Source: Opisthorchis felineus
Taxonomy: Eukaryota; Platyhelminthes; Trematoda; Opisthorchiida; Opisthorchiidae
NCBI GenBank assembly: GCA_004794785.1
Contig: SJOL01006427.1
Span: forward strand, 397,808-461,807
Reading direction: 5' to 3'
DNA length: 64,000 bases
Shown: piece by piece, positions 1 to 12,600 of the stretch
Layout: each line of letters opens with the position of its first letter
Position numbering within the stretch: the first letter of the stretch is position 1
Made by a program: the position numbers and the translations under genes
The notes under the pieces: model-generated
Seen by the model: only the letters and a program-made list of their open reading frames with translations
Databases searched by the model: none
Told to the model about the DNA's origin: nothing

Positions 1-485
1 TGTGGAGTTAACAAACCAGTACAATATACAGAAACAATAAGGAGAGATAATAAGGGTAGATAACTTCCAGCATGACCTCAGAAAGCATGTCTCTAAATCC
101 TAGGACCAACCACACCAGTCAACCTAGATCAAGCACAATCGGTTTAGCAAGTCAGAAACAGCAGGAGGATACAAACAGCGAGGATAACTAGTAACCGGAA
201 TCTGTCAAAAAGGATTTTACATGAATTAGCGAAATACACTCATTTGCAAACAAATCTGGTTTTCCGAGAGACTCACCTGGAAGCCAGCTGAATCTCTCGT
301 TTGTGATGTTTGAAGTTAACAAACCTTCGTTTGCACAGAATTTCGTTACAGAGAACCCATAAACTCTCCCAGTCTGAATCGCTGAATGCTTTATACAGCA
401 TTGTGTTGAATTTTAGTAAACATTAAGGCCTTACGCAGCGCACTGAACAACAGCAAATGTTGGGTCACTTAAAAAATCAACTTAC
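1..485. other. Intron sequence of the A2M-family gene (left edge)
   Basis: No exon with acceptable borders was found. It contains one copy of a short old repeat near 270-320 (see the repeat entries). Confidence 0.5.
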
Positions 486-671
486 TTGAAGTCGATATGT
501 AACGCATCCTTCTCCGCTCGGTCTATAGGTATAGGTGACCAAACCGTTGTCAGGGACAACCAAATTGACGGCTGGCGAAGAAGGAGTGTTTTCGTTACAG
601 AAAAACTGCAGCCGAATTCGTCTGGATCCAAAGTACTGAACCATACTTCCATCAGGCATGAAGACGACAAT
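486..671 (-). CDS. A2M-family gene exon 8 (MG4 domain part)
   Basis: 186 bases, phase 0 to 0, between acceptor TACCCTAG and donor CAA|GTAAGT. It encodes IVVFMPDGSMVQYFGSRRIR and a Gly-Leu-Val-Thr-Tyr strand followed by a Cys-containing strand. The next exon would be beyond position 1 or is not recognisable in 1-485. Confidence 0.8.
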
Positions 672-3600
672 CTAGGGTAGCAATAGCACATTCGAATAAC
701 ATATTCCATACAAGCTGAATCCAAGCATGAAAACAAAGCTGTAAGTCAATGTACCTAGGGATTCACTCAGTTCCCTGAGTCAGTATATATTCAGACAATG
801 GAAAAAGGCCATAAAACCAGCAGAGACCAGCTATAAACCTGAGAAAGAAAGCGTAAAACAGGCTTTTCGTGATCATCGTGAATGGTTAAAACAATGCTAA
901 GGCATAGTCTTTCATAACCCTCTAAATGGAAAACTATTTAGCACACGTCTCTAGTGGGGAGGGATAGTTACTCAGAATGACGCGTCCAGAAACTGTATAT
1001 CAGTACTCAACAGGATAATACGGTAATACATTTCTCATTTCCGTCGGTCAAGAAGTAAAATAATGTCTGTACGTAGGTAGAACTTGGGTGACCATTGACC
1101 TAACAACTTTACGATTTTTGTAACCTACCCATTATCAAGTGGTCAGCGTACTGCTGTGAGACAGTCTCCTGTCTAATGAATATGTATTGCTCCGAATGTA
1201 GGACACTCCCTCTTGAGGCCAGAACGGACTAATTAGTCTATGTGACCCAGTATGCCACCCATTAGTATTGGACCAATATGGTCTAGTAATCACTTGAATG
1301 TGACACAACCATTAGCTATGTACATCATTACGTCTGAGGACGATTCTTGTGAATGACTGGCAATAACCACTTGCCCAAGAAGAACACCTAATATTGCATT
1401 TAGACAGAAAAAAGTGGCCTATAAATATAAGCATGCATTGAACCGGTGTTTTCTAAACAATAAGGTAATGTGGATGGAACTGACATTTTGTACGGCACAT
1501 CTTTTGTAAAAACAACTTCAGGGATACCAGAATGCTTCTATCGTGGGGGTGTTACTTTGTGGGAGGGTTGGTCAATAGGAACGTCTTCCACACAAGCGAC
1601 CGTCGTGTCCGGGTGAGCGCGCAGTCGAATGACTGCCTTTGCGGTAAATGAGTCAGTTAAGCCATACTTTTGCAAATTTTTAGTGAGATACACACAGAAT
1701 AGTGCCAGGCTTCGTTTTCAAATTAACTTAGTGTTAATGAGAGACTCAAGTGAGTCCCAGCTGCATCTTTTGTTTATGATAATCTTCAACTTAACGTGCT
1801 GCATAAATGCAGCCTCATGTCCCAGCTAGTAACATATTTGAGAAATCGCAATATGTTACAATATGATACAACACCAGCTGCGTGTTCACGCAGATCACAA
1901 GGTTGACGGAAACTCGTGGACTGCATTAGTGTGGTGACCCAAAAGAACGGCAAAACCGGGCGCCGAAGTGTGGTGTCACGTGTAGTGAATTCCAACAAGA
2001 AAATCGTTAATCACCTTCAGCTCATAAAACTCGAATACAAGCCATAAGCGAAGTTTATCTACCACAAATATTTGTTCCGGCTCCAATTGTATTTATTTGG
2101 AACTTGGTTGGTCGCGAGTTATTGTGTGTTGTTCCGCCTTACTTTGAATTTCCATTACTCCCAGTCCGTAGTGAAAATTTGGTGTAGATATGGGGCTATG
2201 TGTATTTCTTCACCCAAAAGATCAATTAAAACAAATCAAGTATGGTCAAGAAGAACCGACTGATGTGACGGGATAGATTGTCAGAAGTATTTAGGGAATC
2301 ACCATTTAGCGCAACATCTAGCCAAGAAAGGTAATTCAATGGCATACTGCAGGTTCATGAAAACCAGGCCTTTCGTAAAGTGAAACATCGATTTATGGAA
2401 CCAGAAGGCGTGACCTTGACCTGCAACCAATCAGTGCTGGAGTAGAAACTTCTGCTTTCATTCATTCGCACATCTACGTAAGAACACAGTTCAAGCATTT
2501 GCGCTGAATAGGTCCATGAAGTGACAACCGGTCTCTCGGGGACCTAATCGACATCAAATAACGTGGCATATGTTGATCAGCCACCAGCAGTACGTACTCA
2601 ACGCTTGTGTGAGGCCTCTAAGATACCTCAGATATTGAAAACCAGAGACAGTGACTTTCGTAATGCTCCCAGATTTCAATGCTGATATAGGTTTGCAACC
2701 CCGGGAAATCCCTAGGTTGACACAAAAAGGTGCTTTAGTTGAAACCGTCAGGAGAATCAGTCCACATGAAACTAGATGCGCCCGTTATGTCATTAAACTG
2801 TACTCTACATCCTTGACTTTGTGGCGTAAACGGTGCAGGATTAAAGTTTATCAGTACGGTTATTTGACAGAACTGCACAAACTCACATAAGCGGTAAAAT
2901 ACATATTCGGTTTAAACGGTCGCACTTGACCACCGAGAAAACGAATCATTGGCGTTGAGGAGAATATTTGCGTGTAGGCCCAACCGGTTCGTACATCCAT
3001 TTCCCACCAGCTGTAATAGGTCACGTTAACCCATATTTCTGTATTGGCCAGAGAGGTAGAGGCACCGGTTCCGGTGATTGCACGACGAATGTCGTCTAGG
3101 GTGATTAGAAAGCTAGCTATTCCGTCAACCTGTGGGGAAATGAGCGAGGATGTATCAAGCGAAACCAATAGTTCCAGACAAACTTACGCAGCGAGGATGA
3201 CAAACATGAAGTGATCCACCAGAAGGAGAAATTCACGAGAAAAGGACATTTTTACTTGTCCAGAGGGTGGCTTTTTTGTGTGCTTTTGCACTCGGTCTTT
3301 TGCTGAATATGAGTGAAACCCTAATCTCTTTATGGAGTGGGGTCAATTGGAGGAACTGACTGTATCATTACGAAGACGTTCACCGTTCGATTATGAACTC
3401 CGTTTTCCGTTAACTGGGGTAGTAACCGATGATAGCAACAACATTGGATTATGAGGTGGATACGCTAATACTTGACTTGAGGATATATAAATGGGCTTGA
3501 ATTATACTTGCAGAGTCGTATCAATATGACAGACTACTTACGAGTTTTTCCATGATTTAAGTAAATATGACACAGCCCACACAAATGTAAAACCGTTCAA

Positions 3601-6600
3601 AAAAACATGAGTAAGGAACTGAGTTCGTTAAGACCACTTGATAAGAACGAACCTCTACTTTGCCAAAGTGAAAAAGGCATCACTTCTAGAAAAAAAGCAT
3701 TCAGGAATACTTGAGAAAATGACAATGTTAGTTCAGCGATAAACGAACCACTTGAACTCGCAGCTTCTCAGCTCAAATCGGACGAGCTATCAGCGGAGCT
3801 TTACTTACCGATAAGCAAAACGGCATGGAGACGGTTCAGGCTAAAAGTACCTGACTTATTCACAGAAATTAGTCACTGGATCCCGTTACCTACAAAGCAT
3901 CTGTGAAGTTATATGACGGTGACGACCTAAATGGGTTTCTACCTGGCCGGACAACGGGGTCATTATTCCGAACGCCGAATAATTAGTGAGTACGCATTCA
4001 TCTACTCACTTGTGGATACCTAAGGGCGTCCGAAGTGTGCTGATGAACTAGTACGCCAATGCGATCACTTGCTGAAAGTAAACGCTCAAAGTCTCGAATC
4101 CGCACTTGTTCCTTGATGGGTTCGATCGACGTTTGGACGGGGACGAAATGAGGGGATCCAATTAGTCATTGGGGGCGTTTCATACTAAGATGTGTTCTGT
4201 GAGCTGAGTTTTACTGGCTTGGGAAAGCTGATAAATTGTTCAAAACCATTGGGATTCCATACGCTAACGCGACATTCTGACATGAGGGGAATATTATGAC
4301 ACATTACATACCGCGTGGAGTTTCCTAGTTAGTTGAGCGCGCGCAGGCATGATCCATCGACTATCACCAGCTTCTCTTAGTTGAATGAGAACGGTTGCAT
4401 TCCCACGCACAGCTTTACCGCTGGTGTAATTGGCAGACACAAATCCGTAAAAGGCGAGTTCATTGTCCAACATTCGCATTGGCACCGTCACATTCACATC
4501 CCACAAAGGTCGCCCTGAAAAAGAAGCAAAATACCAACTACTTGCTTATTGCCTTCACACTGGACCGTTGCACACCAAGAAAAAGAACACTTGGCATGCA
4601 CTTGCAATCGTGTTCAAACAGATGAAGCCATAAGCTTGTCCATAAACCTGCCTGAAAGTGATCTTGCGCTGCGAATTGGAAAATCGGAAGACAGAGACCA
4701 ATTTGGTATTCACGGGAGACTCACCTGTATCCCAGCTGGGTCCCGTTTATGATATTCTTCACCTGAATATGCTTCGCAACCGCCGCCTCATTTCCAGTTG
4801 GTACGATGTTCGAAATATTGTGGTAAGTTTCCATGAAGGAAAGTACTCACAAGGTTGTTGCTGAAAAGTTTTCAGCAACCTTGTGAGTCGTTTCATTTAC
4901 ACATAATTATTCCGAGAGAAGACGAAGGCGGATGTGCGGTTACACATTCTTATCTGAGTGTGGATCGGTAAGTCAGTGAGGCTTCGGGATTGACGCCTCT
5001 AATCCAGTAAACTGGTGACCGTAATGACGGTTTTTTTCTGAAGTGTCACTGCACTGGTCGGAACTTCATGCGGTCTCCCTTGATGCATTTTTGGCGTCTT
5101 GTCACAAGGTCGATCAAGTAAAGTTACCCAACAGACGACTGGGATAACCAATTATGCATCAGGTCAAAACCGTAGGTAAATAGCCGATGAAAAAGTCTGT
5201 AGTTCATCACTGGACTCGTCAGAGAGATCAAACTTCGCGGTGAGTTATTTGGGTGAAAGTTAGGTTTGTTTCGACCTTATGAAGCAGACAAAAATACAGT
5301 ATAGCACGAAGTGTGATTCCGCAAGGACATCAAGATACAACCAATCTGACCGCATGTGAATAAAAAGCTGTCCTCAGATATGGCCCAAATAGCCCCAGAA
5401 AAGGTTAAGTTAGAAAGGTTTTTCCCAAGTTCTTGGTTACGACTAACATCACCGCGTTTTTTAATCCATAGTAGAAAGCCCCGTCTGTTTGATTCATATT
5501 TATTTGTGTTCGGTGTCAGTCACAAAAATATCATTCAGTCTTTTAAAACGCAAAACAAAGTTCCCAGGGTACTACTTCGTCTGTTGCAGAAACGCGCGTT
5601 AAAACAGTGCTTTAAGCCCAAATTTATTCCCATTCTCGAATATTTTTCACTTTTTCGTATACCTGTCTAACACGGTATTCCACAACCGAACACAAATAAC
5701 ATAAGGAGCATGTAGATTTTTGGAGGCAGGAATCCGTTTGGAAACCAGACACTAACTTCAACACCTGTCTGCTCATTCATTATGCTATGTTATTTAGATT
5801 TATGTTAGCTAAAATTCGGTTTTCAACAAGTAGTCTGACTAGTACCAGCATGACAATTCTTTTTGCATGCGTTACCGGCTTAGAAGAATTACAATGTAAT
5901 GTTACTTGATCATTTCAGAAAGCCGTGCATAAAGATTAGTTGTCCACATGTTTCTAGAGCTTTCAAAGCATGGACGGTAATTTAGTATTCACGCTCTTGC
6001 AAACCAGTTAACAGAGCGCAAAGCCAACATCCGGATTTACATATATTTCGACAGTTTACTGTAAAACGGTTGAAAGATGACGAATATCGGAGAATGGATC
6101 AGATCCTTGTCACTTCGGCGAGCTCTATAAGCACTTGTTTAGGTGCCTATGTGCGTGACTGTATGCGTTACAAAGCGATTGGCACAGGAGCAAGACATGA
6201 CAACTGCAGTTAACACTCAGTCTGGGATCACCAGTTTGGCGGGCCATAGCGTCGAAACGGCAAGCTGCACCATCAAACGATAATAAGTTCATTCGGTTGA
6301 CATCTGAATTGGAGGGTCTACGAAAGCTGAATTCACCTAATAAATACGCCCAAATTTCAGTAATTTAAAACTAAAAATTCCGCCAATAAACTACGATATT
6401 TTTCAAGTATTAAATAAATGGTGCTCCGTCTGAACAGGATTTTCGGAAGTGTTGGCCGCCTGGACCGTGCCAGTTCCTTAGATTGCGCTATGTGGATGAA
6501 ACTATACAGACATAGTTCCGTGAAAATCACAGTTAGTAGACCAGATAGTTTACCTTTACCTATGGGCATCCGGTGGGCGTTAAGAAGGCTACACCGACAA

Positions 6601-9600
6601 ACGATTAGAACGACTAAGTTTGACAGTCAGAAGGACACAGAAAGACAAGCTCGCCGAATCCTCAAATAAGTGCATCGACCATGTCTTTGATGAGGCTCAC
6701 AATTAACCAAAACGGCTATTGCTGAGCAGTAGCAATCGATTTCCACGGTATCTATGATTTAGACGAAGAAACTATTGGGAGACAAAGACGAACCCTAGAC
6801 CAATGTGACAAAACATCAACGTTTCAACCTGCCAACATTCTGTGGAACAGCCATGTTCCCCTAAGGGTCAGACAAATGACACATACAAACTACAGCGCAA
6901 CAACTGCCAGCCAATATTATGTAAGACAAATGTCAGGCAGTCAGGCTTACGTTAGAAAGAACACGAAGATTGTTATTAGAGAAGTCCTGAAGAAGTGACA
7001 AACCAGGAGATGATGGAACGGGGTTTTGGAAATGCGGTACAGCTCACGCAAACGGCCAAGCAAGTGCATTTTGTGAACCTACAGTTGTTCGTCTATAGGT
7101 TCCGGAGTGTATGTAATGCATTCCCACGAATGCTTTATTGAACGATAGCGCTAAAATCGTTTTGAATAAGTCAAATGACTGAGTCATCATCGGTTTGGCA
7201 CGGTTTGAGGACTCGCGACTATAGCACAAGCGCTAGGACCACCAAAACGACCGAATACAAAAAATTACCTTTTGACAGACCGGTACAACAAACAGATTCA
7301 CCCACCACACAAATATCCAACCTTTTTTTGAAAAGCGGTCTTCGTTTTGACTAGTGACCTTGTAGAGGTTGTTTAAATCACTCAGATGAAACTCCACCTC
7401 CATATGTGTCCAGTTGATTGTGCGTTTTCATCTTTGTTGATTAAATTTGCATGCTAAGTAACATTTTCGTTGTTTTCTCCAAAACCCTTACGAAAAAAAT
7501 CAAGCACTGTGATAAACCGGCTTCCTTCTGATTCTACGAACCGTTGCTACTAGAACCAGCAGTTCGACCCATTGACACACACGCACTCAAGGCAAGTCAA
7601 ATTCTTGACGATAACCTCACATAGCCGGTGTCACCACAGACAAATAAATTAGTAGGCACTCTGAGAAAATTCAACTTGCTCGAAAAGTGGGGCATTTGAA
7701 ATAGATTGATAACTTGACGACTCCATTGAAAACACCATCTAAGCGCAATACGCCGTCTAAATGTGGGTGGTGGTCAAAAAGAGCAGTTTTCGGTCGGCTT
7801 ACCAAATAACGTGGCCCTGTTTTGTCATGAAGAATTCGGCAATTCACTTTCTTTAGCCCTAGTGTTTGATATGTTATTATCATTAGTCCATGAATATCAC
7901 ACGTCTTGAGGGACCGCCTGGCAGACTAGGCCTGGATAAGACAGACTGAGATATAAAAGGGGAGAATTCAAGTAAAGAGTTTCGTTTGGCAAAACGTTTC
8001 GCTTCTTTGTTTGATTCCAATAGGAATAAAACGGAATTTCAGGAGTAGATTTACTGAAGGTATTTTTATCAGTGTGATCTTGAGGTATAGTAAGCTGAAC
8101 ATGCCTTCCGAGTGAAGATGTTAAGATTCGCTTAGGTGCTTCGCCCAAGCCCCATACTTTACGCGGACTCAGTGGCATCTTTTACGGTGGACACGAAAGG
8201 TAACCATAATGACTTTCAGCTGATCTGCATGCATAACAGATGGATTTGGAGATAACGTAGGATCCCTTGTATTCGACACAGTATTAATGTCTTTAGGTAT
8301 GATGTGCAGCATACGGTATACTATAGGGATATCCGATAACATTCCCTTGCCATCTTCTATCCGTTATGTTGCTGGTTCTTACCTAAGAATATGTAAACCA
8401 GCCGCGGATCAACTAGTTAGTTGCAGAAAAGCTCAGCCTTCGGGGAGTCTGGATAGCTAATGAATGCAACTCAAAATGATACACTCAGTAAGACGATCAC
8501 AAATTTTGATTCACTCTGGCGATCTCAGTGACCGGGAGACTTAGTGCAGCATGTTACTGAACTTGGCAATTTCTTCTGAACTCAATACTCGGTCGCATAT
8601 TGCAGGCAGCGTTGCTTAGAATTGTTTTAAACGTGTGTGAAACTATAAAAGTGTACATCTAGTTTATTTCTAGTTACGCCCTTTTCCGTGCGATCTTACA
8701 CCAACTGGTCAGCGTAGTAGACTAAGAATAGACCTTTTTCGCACTACTTGCGCGAGTGTCAGTAGCGAAATATTATCGAATAATGTAGCGTGACGAATCC
8801 GGAAGCCCTATCATGAGGACACTTAAGGACGGATCGTAACAAATAGCCAGTTCACAAAATAGCAAACGTTCGAGTAGACGAATACCCCTGCAAGAGGACA
8901 TAACAAACTGTCAACAAGACTCACAGTATTCCACCACCCGAAACGTCTTTGAAGCTGAAAATAGCTCGTGCGTCGCACGAATAGTCCATTCACCTTCGTG
9001 TACCATATCAGAGAGTGGAAAGTCCAGTTCGATAATACCTGAAGAATATGAAATGTTTTGGGGTTCGAAGAATGTCCTGACGGCGATACAGGAAATGAGG
9101 AACACAGCGTTACAGAATACCAGTGTCTATTCTATGCTATAGGAATATATCTCATTTGGAAAGAGGCTTTACGGGTGACGAGTAAGTGAGGCGGGCACAA
9201 TATTCCAAATGCGAAGTGTCGTTTATGGTAGAATCAGCTAACTCCGATGTATGAACACATGGAATATCACAATGCAACATTGTTTAGTCCCAGCCTGGTA
9301 TGAGTGATGTTAGGATTCCTGGTATTTTGCAAATCTATTACAAAAAAGCTTTATTGTTTCCGGTGTACACACAAAAGACGTGTGGTCTGATCTAAGGGCA
9401 TACTGTTAGTCTTTGTCTAAAAGCATTGGTCCACCCATTGGCTTAAAAAATTTTCACGTCATGTTGTCCACATAACTCGGTGCTTTTCACTACGGATCAA
9501 GGATCCCTGTGAATTTTTCTAAAACTTGGCACACCCTGGCATACAATATTCCAGTCAGCTCACTTTTGATAGATATTCTTCATACAAACACCCCCGAAGG

Positions 9601-12600
9601 TAGCATTTTCCGAAATTTGGACTGCAATTCTGATACACTTCAAATAATTTCAGTAAGTTGCTATCAAAGCTGCTGCCACCCTACCCTCTTTCAAGAAGAA
9701 CCATGTATGATTCCACAAACAAGCAGAACAAAGACCACATTGCCGATGTAAGCAACTACGGCTATATCCAGATTATTACAAATCGATCACCCATGATTTC
9801 ACGACAAAATGAAAGAGCATGGTGCTTTCTATAAATTAACTTAAGTCCACTTTATCACCACCACAGATTCACGATTAAATAGATGCCATTGAAAACGATT
9901 TCAATGCTCCGAATCCCTTTAGCTGACATAACCAGGGTTGGGTACAGTGGCATATTACCATCATACTATATTCGACTGTACAGAGGCAAGCAGAGTAAAC
10001 CATCTTGTCAGACCTGATTTGGCTCATCAACTTTTGTGTCACTAAAGCATTAAAAGTTTAATTAATTTGCCAGACCTGTTTCTGTTCATTTGGGAATACT
10101 TTTCTTTACAAATGTTTTGTGAAAGATCGTCTCCTAATCAGACAAGGAGATAAAGCATTGTTCCATGCCAGAGCTTGGATAAATGTCATAAACACTCGCA
10201 GTTTATTGCACTCGGGACTTAGTACTGTGGTCACCAAATGGATCCGATGAACATAAACCGATGGAGCGCCCAGGTGCAATCTTCATCTTCGAAAAGCGGT
10301 TATCGTGCTTGGAGTATTCAAATTTATCGCAGGCTATGACTATGTCGTTCTCTCTGAACATCTTTTAGCCGAAAACTCAAACTAACGGTCATAGAGTCTG
10401 GGAAGAAATAATCACTCTCTCATTGATGAGTTGAAACCATTTTGCATCAAGCTGTTAATAGTACTTCTCATGGCCGTATACTGGCCACGTGGAGAACCAA
10501 TCTGTCAATTACTCATCGAAACGGTTCATTCAAATGAAAGGAATGACTGCTTGATTGGCTAGTCTTAAATACTGCATGAATAACTATGAAACCAGTCTAA
10601 CTAACTTGCTTTGGGTTCACTGCCAAGAGCGCAACTCGAGTCAGGAGCAGTAACAGTCAATCACAAGTCACTTAATACAAAACTAGAAACTGTCAGTACG
10701 CCTACTCGAACAGCCTCTGGCAGAGCAAACCCAATTGTGGAATATCGGCGAACTTCGGTTGCTCTTTCGACACTATTTAAAAAGATTTGAAAACATTAAC
10801 TGAAGATGTAAAATCACACAGTCCCTCTCATCAAGTTGGTTTCAAAATTTTGTTGAGAACTTGCAAAACGAAGCGCTTCTCAACTCGGCTTAATACTAGA
10901 ATTACATAAGAACCGTAATTCTTATTGCGGTCTTACAGGTTTATTGCTAGTGAATGTGCATTATGTAAGTTCAGTTACTGTTTAGGTATTTTAATCCGGA
11001 TTCAAGAGGACAAACCGATAATTTTCGTCAGTGAGGCCCCAAGAAGTCCTCGAAGTTATCCGGATCCGTATCGTTAATTGTGATTCACAAAGCTCTGTTC
11101 TTTAAAAGAACCGCTAGTCAACATTCTTGCTTCAGACGGTGTGTGTATTCGGATCATAGGCTGATTTTCAGCCTCAGATTTGAATTTTTTCACAAACGAA
11201 ATTCAGTATTCTTTGGATAACAGGAAAGAAAATGTGATCGGTTAAGCGTGGAAAGATATTTTGTTCTTATTCAAACCACAAGTGTGTACCAATACTCAGT
11301 ATCGCAGCATAGTATGTATGAGTTTATATTCAGCAATAAACCCACCTCCAGTGTTGGTCATTGGATTGAGCCATCTTCGAAAAAGATTCCCTGAGGCATC
11401 CAGAACCTCAATACTCACAAGAGAACCGTACAATGGGGTCAAATCTGGCAACACAGGAATCACTCGGAATCGAACAATTTGGCTCTGATGATAAACTGGC
11501 TTGCTGACCTAAGCCAAAGAGCATGAATGATAACCTGAAGTACTTGTATGAAGAAAGACGCAGACTGGGGCATAAATTCGAGTTTGGTGCGATTGAAGAA
11601 CAATAGAGAGCTGTTGGCCACGATAGATCCTTCGACATGGAACCAGTAAGTTGCGTTTCGTGTGTAGTCCGGAACCTGGAAGAGGAATAAAGCTATCAAG
11701 AATGATGGGAAAGTGAGTAGAGATTAGCAATCACATTGCGCTTTTAAGTCAACTCTGAACGGATCACAATGGGTATCAGATAGCACAGTTGTCCTCCTAT
11801 GAAGAGGTGGTTAACAGGAGGGATCAGCCTGCTGAAGACACCACTTTAACAGGCCCGTTGGAACTTTCAAAGAAGTACTTGTTGAGAGATTAGTCGATAT
11901 TCCGTGGTTTCGAGTGATTATTTTGTGCGCATTATGCGTACAGTAGTGTATCATGATAGGGGAGCAAACATCCCAGTTTGCTGCTACATTTAACACTCTG
12001 ATCTTTTCATCCGGATTTCTGCTTTTCTATGCTGGCCTTGACTGTGATGAAAACAATACCTTTCCAGACCTTTAAGTTTACATGATTCTTGATGTGCACG
12101 AAAGTCGTCCGCATGAATGTTTTACCGCCACGAAGCGATGGTTATGGTTCCTCGCCCACGCCAAACTGACGCAATGCATCTCTCCCCGCTGGATCTGTGA
12201 CTGTTTACATTTTAAAAAAACACGAATTTTTATATGTAATAAATATGAAGTGCACCGCTAGTTGCAAGATATTTATAAAGGTCCATGCACAGAGCAGCAT
12301 CCACGTCTGCCTCCAGAAAGTAGGCTTCTTTCCGCTTCTCTAACAGTTTTTCTCTCAGGAAAGAATACTCCTTGCCGTTCCCATGGTAAGGTTCAGCTTT
12401 GAAATGTTGGGGACCAAAATGAATAGATGGACCATTATGTAACAAAACAAGGTGCAATGATTTCTTTTCCTAACTCTGAAGCAACTCCAGGTTGCATGTG
12501 TCATCGCTATCTCCATTCTGCCCACTTAAATAAAATATGACCTTCCAGCAGGGTTTCCGACTTTTTATAAAAGGGTAGAGTCCAGGGATAATAATCCAAG

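Larger units (their letters stand above)
4515..8924 (-). other. A2M-family gene intron 5
   Basis: 4.4 kb. It holds a repeat fragment (4705-4766) and a near-perfect hairpin (4845-4888). Open frames such as 5356-5670 (+) and 7671-7883 (-) show no family resemblance and are probably chance. Confidence 0.6.

Noticed and set aside
2651..2890. Plus-strand open frame overlapping A2M-family exon 7
   Set aside because: Runs through the splice donor of a well-supported exon on the other strand and has no motif.
5356..5670. 104-codon plus-strand open frame
   Set aside because: Basic and aromatic-rich composition typical of AT-rich intron DNA; no homology recognised.
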